A DNA stretch of 64,000 nucleotides, from assembly GCF_009671205.1 (NCBI RefSeq), contig NZ_CP045309.1, positions 1,860,001 to 1,924,000 on the forward strand, given 5' to 3'. The position numbers were made by a program, and so were the translations under genes. Each line of letters starts with the position of its first letter. The first letter of the stretch is position 1. Under the pieces are notes generated by a model. The model saw only the letters and a program-made list of their open reading frames with translations. It searched no databases and had not been told where the DNA came from. Below, piece by piece: positions 29,001-37,590 of this stretch. Origin of the DNA: Micromonospora terminaliae (GTDB taxonomy: Bacteria > Actinomycetota > Actinomycetes > Mycobacteriales > Micromonosporaceae).

Positions 29001-32000
29001 TCCGGTCGGCTTGCCCGTCACCGTGTAGGCGGTGTTGGTCCGCTTGTTGTAGTCGTGGACCCAGACGTCGCCGTCGTACCCGATGCCCGAGGGCTCCTTC
29101 TCCTGGATGGTGCCCGGGATGGCGATCCGGGTGATGACGTCTCCGCCGGAGGTCACGCCGACCTTGCCGGCCGCCTGTGCTTCCGCGGCCTTCGCCGTCG
29201 CCGCCGTGCCGTCGAGGTTCGACGGCTTCATGCCGCTCGCGCCGGCCTTCCACGCGGCGAGGTCGATCGTGCTGGCCGCACCCGTCCCGGTGCGCGCGGT
29301 GGCGCCGGTGGCGTCGAGCTCGGGGTGGCGCGCGGCCTCGCCCAGGTCGTACGTGAGCGGGGCGGAACCGGTGTTGGTCAGCGTCAGCGAGCCCACGCCG
29401 TTCTGGTCGGTGCCCAGCAGCGCGTCGAGGCCGTCGGCCTTCAGGCCGGCGACGCCCGTGGTCAGCCGCGCATCGATCGTGGCGTTCGCGTAGAGCTTGT
29501 CGAGGGAGAAGGGGTACGCCGCGGTCGTGTAGTTCGGCGCGTCGACCGTCATGGTGTAGTCGCCAACCGGGAGCTGGCGATGCACGATGCCCGTCCCGTT
29601 GGTCGTGACCGCCTCGACCAGCCCCTTCTTGTTCGTGAAGGAGACCTTGGCCCCGGCCACCGGCAGCCCGTCGTTCTTGTCGACGACGGTCGCGTCGAGG
29701 TAGCCCCAGTCGGGAAGGTCGTAGGTGACGATCATCCCGTCGTGCAGCACCGGGGCGCTGTCGGAGAACCGGATGCCGTCGACGCCGGCCCAGCCCTGGA
29801 TGCCGGTGATGGTCTTGGCGCCGGCGGTCACCGGGTCGTCGGTGCCGATGCCGTCGCCATACCCGAAGATGATCTTGCCTGAGCGGGTGAGCGTGGCCGA
29901 GAAGTTGACCGGCTCCGTGTACTCCGACCGGATCGGCCAGGCCCAGATCTTGGCGTTGCGGAACTCGACGACGAACGCGTCCTCACCGTCGACCTTGGTG
30001 GCCGCCGTGAAGACGCCCCCACCGGGGGCGAACTCGACGGGGGTCTGGACGTAGAACGGGAAGACGCCCGCACCGCCGCTGCCGGGTCCGGTGCCCTCGT
30101 CCGGGGTGATCACGCCGCGCAGGCTGATGCCGAGGGTGTCATGGCTGCCGTTGTAGAGCGCGATCGGGAACGGCAGCTTCACCGTCGCCCACACGCCGCT
30201 GGTGAACGCGACCTGGTCGGTGCCGCGCAGGTATTCGCCTTCGGACACGTCGCAGCTGTAACCGCCCTTGTCGACGACGCGCCCGACCAGGATCTCCAGC
30301 GGCTTGTTCTCGGCGCCGACGGTCAGCGGGAGGGACGTCGGCGAGAGGCAGGCGTTGGGCGTGACGGCGAGCCCGTACTGGCCCTCCGGCACACCGGCGA
30401 TCGTGAACGCGCCGTTGGCGTCCGTGCGTACGGGCTTCAGCGGCGTGTTCTTGACCGAGACGTCGGCGTTCGGGACCGGCCGCTTCTTGTCGTCGACGAC
30501 CCGGCCGCTGATGTCGTGCTTCGCGGCGGCCGTGAGCGGCAGCGTGACGGAGCTGTCCTGGCCGAGGGAGATCGTGACGTTGGCGGTCGCGGTCAGGTAG
30601 CCGAAGACCTTGGTACTGAGCTGGTAGGTACCGACCGGCAGGTTGGTCGTGAACCGGCCGTCCTTGTCGGTGCCGATCGACCGGCTGAACGGTCCGCTGA
30701 TCGTCACCTCGGCGGCGGGGACCGGGGCGCCGTCGGCGGTGACGACACCGGTGAGGGTGCCGCCCTGCCGGGGCGCGAGCTCGAGCAGGCGGACGAGGTC
30801 GAGCCGGCCCTCGCCGTACTTGTTGTTGACGTCGGCGGTGCCGCCGCACTCGGTGTCGTCGACGTCGACGGCCGAGTCGGCGAGCAGACGGCGGGTCTCC
30901 TCGACCTGCCCGATGAGGGTCGGGTCGTAGCTCCACAGGTCGGCGACGGCGCCGGCGACGTGGGGAGCCGCCATCGACGTACCGGCCATCTCGACGTAAC
31001 TGTTGTTCGGGTACGACGAGCGGACGGCGACGCCCGGCGCGGAGATCTCCGGCTTGATCCGGCCACCCTCACCCTCGCCCTTGCGGGAGAACGACGCGAG
31101 CGTGCCGTCCGAGTCGTACGCGCCGACGGAGTAGGCACTCTCGGCGGAGCCGGGCGAGGAGACGGTGTCGCAGGCGGCGTACGGCGTGGTGTTGCCCGAC
31201 GACCAGACGCTGAAGATGCCCGCGGCGCTCCAGGCCTCGTCGATGGCCTGGAAGAAGTCGTCGAAGTTGTGCTCGACGGTCTGGCCCCACGAGTTGTTGA
31301 TGACGTGGGGGCGCTTGGACGGGTCAGGGTTGTTCCCGTTGACGTCGGTGGGGGCGAGCAGCCACCAGCCGGACTTCAGCAGCGACTCGACGCCGCTGCT
31401 GTCGCAGCAGCCGTTCGTCGCGATCCACTGCGCGTCCGGCGCGACGCCGATGTGGTTCGTGCCGTCGTCGCCGACCATGGTGCCCATGGTGTGCGTGCCG
31501 TGTCCGTTGTCGTCGCACGGCGCGCCCGTGCACGTGCCCCGGGCGGCCATCCAGTTGTAGTTGTGGTCGACGGTCCCGTCCGGCTTCGTACCGCGGTACT
31601 GGTGCATCAGGGCGGGGTGGTCGAACTGGACACCCGAGTCGAGGTTGGACACGGTGATGCCCGCACCGGTGGCGCCCATGGCCCACGCCTCGGGGGCGTG
31701 GATGGCGTCCAGACCCCACGTGGTGGTGCCCTCCGCGGCCGTGGCCTTCGGGGCGGCGGAGCGGGCAGCCTGGTCGGCCGGCGTCTTCTCCTCCACGGGC
31801 TCGACCAGCGCGACCTGCGGCGCCACGTGGATCTCGGCGACCTGGCCGACCGAGGCGACGTCGAGCGCGAGCTTCTGCGTGCCGCCCTTGACGAGCACGG
31901 CGTTGACGAGCGGGTAGGACGTGTACTTCACGCCCGCCGCGTCGAGCTCGGCGGCGACGGACCCCGCGGAGCTCTTCGCTGCCGCCTTCAGCGCGTCGTA

Positions 32001-32240
32001 GACGAACTGACCGCGTTCGGTCCAGTTCGCGATCTTCTTGGCGGGGGCGAGATCGGCCTTGGCGCCGAACGTGATCCAGAAGTCGGAGGTCGGCTGCGTG
32101 CGGAAGCGGTCCTTCAGGTTCGACGCGATCTTTTTGGCGGCCGCGCCGGGATCGGGCTCAGCGGCGGACGCCGGTACTGGCTGGATCATGCTCAGGCCGA
32201 CCGCTGCGGCAAGCGTTGCCGCGAGGGCTTTGAGTCTCAT
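26052..32240 (-). CDS. Very large secreted S8 subtilase with repeated regulatory-like and malectin-like domains
   Basis: A 2,062-residue exported protease. Residues 1-27 are a Sec signal ending ASAA. An inhibitor-like propeptide follows. The subtilisin catalytic domain (about 175-470) has Asp201 in NLDSG, His247 in NGHGTH and Ser422 in GTSMAAPH, so it looks active. After it come beta-sandwich modules of the carboxypeptidase-regulatory-like kind (for example PVPNADVSVKNTPLKPVRTD, GYLDATVVDKNDGLPVAGAK, GTIEGTVTDKNDGKPIEGA). Two further malectin-like domains sit at about 1330-1490 and 1906-2062, each with GY/W and FAEIE motifs. It would cleave extracellular protein while binding polysaccharide or cell wall. 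SD AGAAGGA precedes the ATG. It is followed by a strong terminator and lies 257 bases from the LuxR-type gene. Confidence 0.9.
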   Translation of the reverse strand: MRLKALAATLAAAVGLSMIQPVPASAAEPDPGAAAKKIASNLKDRFRTQPTSDFWITFGAKADLAPAKKIANWTERGQFVYDALKAAAKSSAGSVAAELDAAGVKYTSYPLVNAVLVKGGTQKLALDVASVGQVAEIHVAPQVALVEPVEEKTPADQAARSAAPKATAAEGTTTWGLDAIHAPEAWAMGATGAGITVSNLDSGVQFDHPALMHQYRGTKPDGTVDHNYNWMAARGTCTGAPCDDNGHGTHTMGTMVGDDGTNHIGVAPDAQWIATNGCCDSSGVESLLKSGWWLLAPTDVNGNNPDPSKRPHVINNSWGQTVEHNFDDFFQAIDEAWSAAGIFSVWSSGNTTPYAACDTVSSPGSAESAYSVGAYDSDGTLASFSRKGEGEGGRIKPEISAPGVAVRSSYPNNSYVEMAGTSMAAPHVAGAVADLWSYDPTLIGQVEETRRLLADSAVDVDDTECGGTADVNNKYGEGRLDLVRLLELAPRQGGTLTGVVTADGAPVPAAEVTISGPFSRSIGTDKDGRFTTNLPVGTYQLSTKVFGYLTATANVTISLGQDSSVTLPLTAAAKHDISGRVVDDKKRPVPNADVSVKNTPLKPVRTDANGAFTIAGVPEGQYGLAVTPNACLSPTSLPLTVGAENKPLEILVGRVVDKGGYSCDVSEGEYLRGTDQVAFTSGVWATVKLPFPIALYNGSHDTLGISLRGVITPDEGTGPGSGGAGVFPFYVQTPVEFAPGGGVFTAATKVDGEDAFVVEFRNAKIWAWPIRSEYTEPVNFSATLTRSGKIIFGYGDGIGTDDPVTAGAKTITGIQGWAGVDGIRFSDSAPVLHDGMIVTYDLPDWGYLDATVVDKNDGLPVAGAKVSFTNKKGLVEAVTTNGTGIVHRQLPVGDYTMTVDAPNYTTAAYPFSLDKLYANATIDARLTTGVAGLKADGLDALLGTDQNGVGSLTLTNTGSAPLTYDLGEAARHPELDATGATARTGTGAASTIDLAAWKAGASGMKPSNLDGTAATAKAAEAQAAGKVGVTSGGDVITRIAIPGTIQEKEPSGIGYDGDVWVHDYNKRTNTAYTVTGKPTGKVFDASWNPAYRAFDMALDTRTGDMCQMEDSPASYIHCFDRNTGKETRQIKGDWSTLQLTGLAYNPAEDVFYVGGRRNGMIGTVAGTSHDNAGALLSFCAPPLPEVMGLAYNQASDTIWYTDLTSNRPTRLLQVDPDDCSLVNAWWFPGQKAGQGGGLETDSTGALWAADQVADDVVLVDVEDDLLTDLPWLSLSSTGGTLAPGESTTVKVSISSKDAKPGVLGANIVVRSDSGRQSKTYVPVTLTTTKYQVGVNAGGPSFTDGSGYTWSGDQAAGKEAWGYEGKTKVASTTSGIERTTDDALFQSQRTTADRQLFYRFPDAPKGTYAIDLGFAEIEKTAKGKRVFDVLVNGTLTDYAYDAAAAVGPNAADWRTAVVKHEGGPLTVELRGSKGLKAPTIAALRVTLDPRADAAEPEPQPEQPEPGPVPVAPAGRSYSMKVTDGLYRQGTEESGWHGDDVCGVLWFDSSFLFPFYDTAWDGVCVTTNGQLIFDQASAVGGNTELPSPYAFDAIYPLWDDLVVDDEAGIYFGRTEVDGLAAEVIEWRNATFYSDQTARVSFSVTLIADGRIQIGYGDGVGGDNPLTRGSSATVGVESLTHNPAAQYSFNQPILKAGLGLEYTLPAAGTIEGTVTDKNDGKPIEGAIVTLKGPNGERVITADAKGRWKAQALVGENTVQVEAPNYVTASHPVTIARKDQAEVVDTALTTGIATVTGGDLDWLLDKGQEATADVTVTNTGSAPLEVRLSEQKRTSDGGHEAADLPWLTLTGAAATGTVTLAAGESTTVTATADNAGVEPGVLVGDVLVTSNAGKSEAQLKPVRLATSAYWRGVDVGGAGYVGTDGFVWSPDQELGSQPWGYVGGKARTTKADIAGTEEDALFRTQRTGETFSYVFKNAPAGTYRIGLDFAEIENVKAGKRTFDVLADGKVVLYDHDVQAKVGALTADMNTVTVEHAGGDLKIELRREKGESDPILNALKIQEDPRR

Positions 32241-32497
32241 GCAAAGTCCTTCTGCCTACAGGGGTTGGTAGGGGTCGTGGCTCTCGTGGTCGTCGGCACC
32301 GTCGGCGTCGTGGGCGTCGGAGGCGTCGCGAGCGCTGACGTGCGGCTCGCGCGACAGCTCGAGAGGTGGTTGGTGCTCGCCGGCGGAGTCGTCACGCGCG
32401 ACAGGTAGCTCAGCCATGCATTGGCCTACGGCTATGGATCATGCAGTCATGCTCGGCGGACGAGAGACCGCTCGCTATCCAGCGGATACGTCAATTT

Positions 32498-35452
32498 TCA
32501 CGACGCGTCGCCGAGGGTTTCCTCTTCGGCGAACACTCCGGCCTCCACCGCCTTGACCGCGAGCGCGGTCCGGGAGGTCACCTTCAGCTTGCGCATCGCC
32601 GCACGTAGCTGCTGATCCACCGTCGCCGGCGACTTGGCCAGGATCCGGCTGATCTCCCGGTTCGTCTTGCCGGCGACAACCAGTTGGACCACGTCGAGCT
32701 CGCGAGGGGAGAGCTGGTCGCCGTACCCTCGTCGGCCGCCGCGCCACAGTCGCGGAACCTCGGCGCCGTGTTCGCGAAGCCGCTGTGCGACACGGTCCGC
32801 ATCGCCGCGGGCCCCGAGCCGGAACAGCTGCTCGTACTGCGCGGCCAGCAGCTCCCGGCCCGGTTCGATCCGGCCGTGCGCGATGAGCGCCTCGGCTTGC
32901 CGCTCGCGGGCGAGCATGGCGTCATACGGGCGCGGCAACGCGCTCCAGGCGCGCGCCGCCCGCTCGTAGGCCGTCGCCGCGCGGACGTGGTCTCCGGTTG
33001 CGGCGAGCAGCAGGGCGCGGCACACGGCGAGCGCGGCGCGCGGCGCGGGCGCCGTACGGCCACGCAGTCCTCTGGCGAACTGCTCGCCCAGGCGGGTCGC
33101 GGCCTTCACGTCGCCCGCGACGAGGTGCGCCTCGATCCGGGCGGGGACGAGGTCCGTCGCCCAGACCCAGATTCCCTTTCTCCGGACGGTGTCCATCGGC
33201 TCGTTCGTGACCTGCAGCGCCCGGCCGCTGTTGCCGTCCGCCAGCCACAGTCTGGCCAGCGCGGCGGCGGCCTCCATCGTGTCGTCGGCTGCGCCGAGAC
33301 GGGCGGACTCCTCGAGGACCAGCCGGAACTGCTCCTCGGCGGCGCGCCGCCGTCCGGCCGCGGCGGCCAGCCGGGCCGCGAGGCGAATGCTGCCGAGGTA
33401 GTGCGCCGGCCGGTCCCGGTCGGCATCGGCGAGTGCCGCGCTCCGCTCCGCGAGACCATCCCACCGGCCGGTGAGCCACGCCAGGTTGGCCTGTTCGAGT
33501 CGGACGTTGTGCTGCAACCGGGACGCCTGCTCGGCCTCGGCAAGGCCCATGGCCACGGCGAGGTGTTCCTCCGCGTCGGCGTACCGGCCCCAGATCAGCG
33601 CGCCGGTCCCGACATTCGCGTGGATGCGGGCCACGTCGAGACGCTCCGCCGAGCTTGTGCCGTCGGTGGGCAGGCCGGCGACGACGTCCCAGGCCTCTTC
33701 CTCGCCGAGCATGAGCAACGCCGCGGCCCGGTTGCCGGCCAGGTTCAGCCGCTCCGCGGGGGAGTCGATGTCGGCGGCGAGTTCGGCGGCGCGGTCCAGC
33801 CAACGCCGGTGGGTCGACGCGGGCCACGGCCCCGCATAGGCCCATCCCAGGTAGGTCATCGCCCGAGCCGCCTCGACCGGGTCGTGGTCGAGGTTGGCCA
33901 CCGCCTGCTCCAGCTCGCCGAGTGCGGCCTGCGGCTCACCCCCGGTGATCAGGAGCCGGCCGAGGGGGTTGCGGATCTCGGCCTGCTGGCGGGCGGACAG
34001 TCCGGGGGTGTCCAGGACCGAGCGCAAGGTACGGATCACGCGGTGGTAGACCTCGTCGACCGGTTCACGGCGGCCCAGCGCGGCTACCCCGGCGATGCGC
34101 GCGACTCGTGCCCGATCCGTCGGCGGCAACACCGCCCACGACAACAGGTCGACCAGCACGTCGACGGCCTTGGTGTGGTCACCCGAGGCCATGGCCAGCT
34201 CGGCGCTCTGCTCGGCGTACCGCGCCCAGGACTGCGTCTCGCCCGCCTCACGGAAGTGGCGGGCGAGACGTGCGACCGGCGGCGGATCGATGTCCTCCAC
34301 GGCCCGGCCGGCCAGCAGGTGGAAGTGTTTGCGGTCGGTCAACGGGATCGCTTCGTAGACCGCCGTGGCGGCCAGCACATGCCGGAACCGCCAGCGGCCG
34401 CGGTCGTCTCCGTCGAGGATGCCGGCATTGGCCGCCTCCGCGACAGCGCCTCGACACGCATCCGGTGACAGACCGGCGGTCATCGCGATCGTGGCCACCG
34501 ACGACCGCTCACCCAACGTCGCCGCGGCCCGCAGCACCTGCTGCGCCGCCGGCGACAGGCGGCCCACCCGCTCCCGGGTGGAGTCGCGCACCGTCGGCGG
34601 CACCTGCAGCTCGCGCAACTTCAGCCGGACCCACTGCCCGTCGCGGAAGACGAGGTCGGCACGGTCGCACATGAGGCGAACCGACTCCTCCAGCGCCAGC
34701 GGAACGCCACCGGTCCGCTCGTGCATGAACGTCGTGAACTCCTGCGATATCGGATTGCCGTCCAGCATCGAGGACACCAGCGCTGCCGTGTCGTCGGGTC
34801 GCATGGGCGCCAGGGCGATCCTCAGCTGGGTCACGCCAGCAGGCAGCCGGGATGTCAGCCGCAGCAACAGCGACCCGGCGTCCACCTCCTCCGGCCGGTA
34901 GGAGATCACGAGGCTCGGCCCGTCCGACTGCTGTCGGGAGGTGACGAACAGCAGGAACTCCAGGGTCACCTCGTCGGCCCAGTGGGCGTCCTCGAGCACG
35001 AGAACGTCGACACGCAGAGCCCGCAGCAGCTCGTCCAGGGCGCGGAACAGGCGATGCCGCGCCGCCTTCGCATCGTCCAGTGGCGGCAGTGCGGGCGGCA
35101 GGTCCGACGACCACTCCGGGAACAGGGGCCGTAACGCACCCGCAAGCTCGCTGAGCCGCAGCCGGGACACCGGCCGGTCGATCCCACGGAACGCGTCGAC
35201 GACCGGCCCCAACGTCAGCGACTCGCGAAGCGGTGGGCACACCGAGACCAGGGCGGTGTGCTGGTCCGGCGCGGCCAACCACTCCCGCAGCAGTCGGCTC
35301 TTCCCGATGCCCGCCTCGCCCTCCACCAGCACGATCGCCGGTGGCCGGGCCAGGGCCCCCCGAAGCGCCGTCATCTCGCGGTCACGACCCACGAAATGCG
35401 GCGTGGAAACGGTCGGTGACGTCCGGTCGTCCTCTGGCGAGGGGTCGAGCAT
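32498..35452 (-). CDS. Large AAA/LuxR-family (LAL-type) transcriptional regulator
   Basis: A 984-residue regulator. Near the N-terminus is an ATPase with Walker A GEAGIGKS at about 43-50 and Walker B-like VLVLEDAHWAD near 148-158, then TPR-like alpha-helical repeats in the middle (400-870). The C-terminal LuxR helix-turn-helix, LSPRELDVVQLVVAGKTNREIS, is at about 912-933. LAL-type regulators activate secondary metabolism or degradative genes in actinomycetes; here the divergent-side neighbour is the subtilase 257 bases downstream on the same strand. One TTA codon (residue 107) is present, which is rare in this window and could make translation depend on a bldA-type tRNA. The actual targets are unknown. 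Confidence 0.9.
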   Translation of the reverse strand: MLDPSPEDDRTSPTVSTPHFVGRDREMTALRGALARPPAIVLVEGEAGIGKSRLLREWLAAPDQHTALVSVCPPLRESLTLGPVVDAFRGIDRPVSRLRLSELAGALRPLFPEWSSDLPPALPPLDDAKAARHRLFRALDELLRALRVDVLVLEDAHWADEVTLEFLLFVTSRQQSDGPSLVISYRPEEVDAGSLLLRLTSRLPAGVTQLRIALAPMRPDDTAALVSSMLDGNPISQEFTTFMHERTGGVPLALEESVRLMCDRADLVFRDGQWVRLKLRELQVPPTVRDSTRERVGRLSPAAQQVLRAAATLGERSSVATIAMTAGLSPDACRGAVAEAANAGILDGDDRGRWRFRHVLAATAVYEAIPLTDRKHFHLLAGRAVEDIDPPPVARLARHFREAGETQSWARYAEQSAELAMASGDHTKAVDVLVDLLSWAVLPPTDRARVARIAGVAALGRREPVDEVYHRVIRTLRSVLDTPGLSARQQAEIRNPLGRLLITGGEPQAALGELEQAVANLDHDPVEAARAMTYLGWAYAGPWPASTHRRWLDRAAELAADIDSPAERLNLAGNRAAALLMLGEEEAWDVVAGLPTDGTSSAERLDVARIHANVGTGALIWGRYADAEEHLAVAMGLAEAEQASRLQHNVRLEQANLAWLTGRWDGLAERSAALADADRDRPAHYLGSIRLAARLAAAAGRRRAAEEQFRLVLEESARLGAADDTMEAAAALARLWLADGNSGRALQVTNEPMDTVRRKGIWVWATDLVPARIEAHLVAGDVKAATRLGEQFARGLRGRTAPAPRAALAVCRALLLAATGDHVRAATAYERAARAWSALPRPYDAMLARERQAEALIAHGRIEPGRELLAAQYEQLFRLGARGDADRVAQRLREHGAEVPRLWRGGRRGYGDQLSPRELDVVQLVVAGKTNREISRILAKSPATVDQQLRAAMRKLKVTSRTALAVKAVEAGVFAEEETLGDAS

Positions 35453-35492
35453 GCGTGATGATCTCTCTTCTCGCTGCTCGGCCGCAAGTGGC

Positions 35493-35608
35493 AGCGCGGC
35501 GAACGTGGCCCCGCGCTCGAGCGCCTACCGACGGGTGTCGACCGCGCGGGCCGCCGGCGGGGTGACGACGTCGCTCGGCGGTTGCGGTGTCGCGCGGGCC
35601 CGAGCGCG
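35493..35608. repeat. 116-bp repeat, copy B (orphan)
   Basis: Homologous to 19,152-19,267 over 116 bases. Here it lies between the start of the LuxR gene and the stop of the EcsC gene, with no intact DUF2809 gene around it. It ends one base before the EcsC stop codon, so it marks a recombination or insertion breakpoint. Confidence 0.8.
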
Positions 35609-35609
35609 G
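35525..35609 (-). pseudogene. Remnant of a DUF2809 gene C-terminus
   Basis: Minus-strand codons read ATPQPPSDVVTPPAARAVDTRR then a stop, matching the C-terminus ATPQPPSHAVSPPADRVLDTRR of the intact DUF2809 protein at 19.2 kb. Only about 28 codons remain, with no start or membrane helices. It is a fossil of a duplicated gene or of a recombination event. Confidence 0.7.
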
Positions 35610-36299
35610 TCAGTCAGGCCACGAAGTCGGGGGCGGGCCAAAGGCACGACGACCGGCCCGCACAGCCAGAGTGGCGAGGGCAGCGTTGGCGCCACCACCG
35701 ATCACAGCGCCGATACCGAACGGTGCCACTCGACCGAGAACGATGATTCCCTGCTTGGTCCCGTACTTCGTGACGAAGTTCTTTCCCAGGATCCCGTTGA
35801 TCTGACGCAACGTCTGGACAGGCACCTTGGCGACGACCTGACGTCCCCAGTGTTGCCCCGTACGCTCGGCGACCTTGCCGATGGTGGCAGAGCCGGATCC
35901 GCCGAGCATGATTCCCATGACGATCGTCCGTCGGCGCTCGGTCTCGTCGATGCGGACTCCGTGGACTTCGGCGATCGAGAGCGCGAAGAGCGCGCTCAGC
36001 TCAAGGGATGAGAGGGCCTCGCCGGCTGACAATGCCAGTGCAACGCCCGTGCCCACGCCGGGCGCCGCTGCAGTTGCTCCGACTGCGGCACCCGTTCCGG
36101 TCAAGGCGCTGATGTACATCCGCTCCAGATTGCGGATCACGTCTGCCGGTGTGGCCTCCGGGTTCCGCTGGCGGGCCCGGGCGATGTTCTTGCGCACCAG
36201 AGGGCTCTGCACGGCGATTGCCTTGTCCAGGAGGTCGAGGACTCGCTGCCCAGGTACGGCTGCTTCCGGAACCGGTCCGTCGAGGGCATCTGTTGCCAT
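35610..36299 (-). CDS. EcsC family protein
   Basis: A 229-residue protein. LDLLDKAIAVQSPLVRKNIARARQRNP and ATPADVIRNLERMYISALTGTGAAVGATAAAPGVGTG are characteristic of the EcsC family, an uncharacterised, often membrane-associated group with a conserved hydrophobic glycine-rich middle. A second hydrophobic stretch is FGIGAVIGGGANAALATLAV near the C-terminus. The family's best-known member lies beside an ABC transporter in Bacillus, but no such partner is adjacent here. The ATG is preceded by AAGGAG nine bases upstream. It ends exactly at the duplicated DUF2809 fragment. Confidence 0.8.
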   Translation of the reverse strand: MATDALDGPVPEAAVPGQRVLDLLDKAIAVQSPLVRKNIARARQRNPEATPADVIRNLERMYISALTGTGAAVGATAAAPGVGTGVALALSAGEALSSLELSALFALSIAEVHGVRIDETERRRTIVMGIMLGGSGSATIGKVAERTGQHWGRQVVAKVPVQTLRQINGILGKNFVTKYGTKQGIIVLGRVAPFGIGAVIGGGANAALATLAVRAGRRAFGPPPTSWPD

Positions 36300-36702
36300 G
36301 CCTTGAACTCCTTGAATTGTCAGGTGCCAGCGGAGTCTCCCATTCGACCAGTCGAGCGGACCTTGCGCTAGATCGTCGATCGGTGGACGCGTTACTGGCC
36401 GTGTAGTCGACCCGGCAGCAGGGGGCTGAGCGTCTTACGACGGCGGAGCCCGGTTTTTTCGACTCTGCCCTCTGGACCACCGGTCGGTCATCGCGGGCAT
36501 TTATCCCGCGGCGACCGTCGAACGTGCCTGCGGTTGCGCTGTTCCGCCTCGAGTCGAGCGTGACGAAGGGGGCCGGCTGTCCGTGGCCCGCTTCGCTGCG
36601 AGCATCGAACAGTTAGGTGCTCACCCTGCAAAGCATTCGGGCTGTTCATGCTGCCTGAACCCGGATAGGGTCCCCGCCATCGTCTCAGGCAGGAGGTTTC
36701 CG
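36300..36702. other. 403-bp intergenic region with plus-strand hairpins
   Basis: The region separates the EcsC gene (leftward) from the amino-acid ABC operon (rightward) and must hold both promoters. At 36,423-36,459 a branched stem (GGGCT/AGCCC with an inner CGTC/GACG) is followed by six T, which looks like a factor-independent terminator on the plus strand, although no plus-strand gene precedes it. A second imperfect hairpin (CGGTCG..CGCGGG..CCCGCG..CGACCG) lies at 36,481-36,517. A small RNA or a leader is possible. I see no open frame with support. Confidence 0.4.
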
Positions 36703-37590
36703 GTGGTCAGGAAGCGTGCGCTTCGCATTGTCGTCGGTCTCGCCGCACTCTCACTCGCCGTCGCCGGCTGTGGCCGCTCGACCAGCGGCCAGACGCCGCA
36801 GGCCGGTGCCTCCGCCTCGGCCGCCGCCGACGCCAAGGCGGCCGACCTGGTCCCGGCCGCCCTCAAGGAGAAGGGCGTCCTGCGGGTCGCCACCGCCGAG
36901 GGCTACCCGCCGATGGAGATGTACAAGGAGGGGACCCAGGACCTGATCGGCGTCGACCCGGAGCTGGCGGCGGCGATCGCCGGGCGGCTCGGCCTGAAGC
37001 TGGAGATGACCAACGCCAGCTTCCCCGGCCTGATCCCGGGTCTGCAGGCTGACCGGTGGGACCTGGCGATGTCCTCGATGAGCGACACCGAGGAGCGCCG
37101 CAAGGCCGTCGACTTCGTCGACTACTTCCAGGCCGGCGGCGCCATCATGGTGGCCAAGGGCAACCCGGCCGGGGTGAAGGACCTGGCGGACCTGTGCGGC
37201 CGCGCCGTGGTGCTCGCCAAGGGCAGCTCGAACCTCGCCATCGGCGAGAAGCAGAACACCTCGTGCGCCAAGAAGATGACGATCTCGCAGAGCGAGGACG
37301 CCCCGACCGGCCTGCTGCAGATCGACGCCGGGCGCGCGGTGGCCACCATCGTGGACTACCCGGTGGCCAAGATGCTGGCCACGCAGAGCGGCAAGTACGA
37401 GGTGCTGGAGGCCCAGTACGAGGCCGGCCCGTGGGGCATCGCGATCGACAAGAAGGACAGCCAGCTGCGCGACGCCGTCCAGCGGGCCCTTCAGGAGCTG
37501 ATCGACTCGGGTGAGTACACCAAGCTCCTGGAGAAGTGGGGCGTGCAGGGCAGCGGCGTGCAGGCCGCGACGGTCAACGACCAGAAGTGA
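36703..37590 (+). CDS. Polar amino-acid ABC transporter substrate-binding lipoprotein
   Basis: A 295-residue surface lipoprotein. The GTG at 36703 follows GCAGGAGG. The signal ends in AVAGC, a good lipobox. [19 protein letters not shown] and [63 protein letters not shown] are the standard SBP_bac_3 fold for amino acids. It would capture an amino acid or small peptide outside the cell and deliver it to the permease encoded next, with which it overlaps by four bases. The following deacylase suggests D-amino acids or N-acyl derivatives as ligands. Confidence 0.9.
   Translation: MVRKRALRIVVGLAALSLAVAGCGRSTSGQTPQAGASASAAADAKAADLVPAALKEKGVLRVATAEGYPPMEMYKEGTQDLIGVDPELAAAIAGRLGLKLEMTNASFPGLIPGLQADRWDLAMSSMSDTEERRKAVDFVDYFQAGGAIMVAKGNPAGVKDLADLCGRAVVLAKGSSNLAIGEKQNTSCAKKMTISQSEDAPTGLLQIDAGRAVATIVDYPVAKMLATQSGKYEVLEAQYEAGPWGIAIDKKDSQLRDAVQRALQELIDSGEYTKLLEKWGVQGSGVQAATVNDQK

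Noticed and set aside
25905..29882. Plus-strand open frame of about 1,325 codons opposite the subtilase
   Set aside because: Composition is Arg/Gly/Val-rich and repetitive, as expected from an antisense frame of a beta-sandwich protein. The minus-strand gene has a signal peptide and catalytic triad.
30141..32408. Plus-strand open frame of 755 codons over the subtilase N-terminus
   Set aside because: Antisense shadow of the catalytic domain, with no start signal and no domain.
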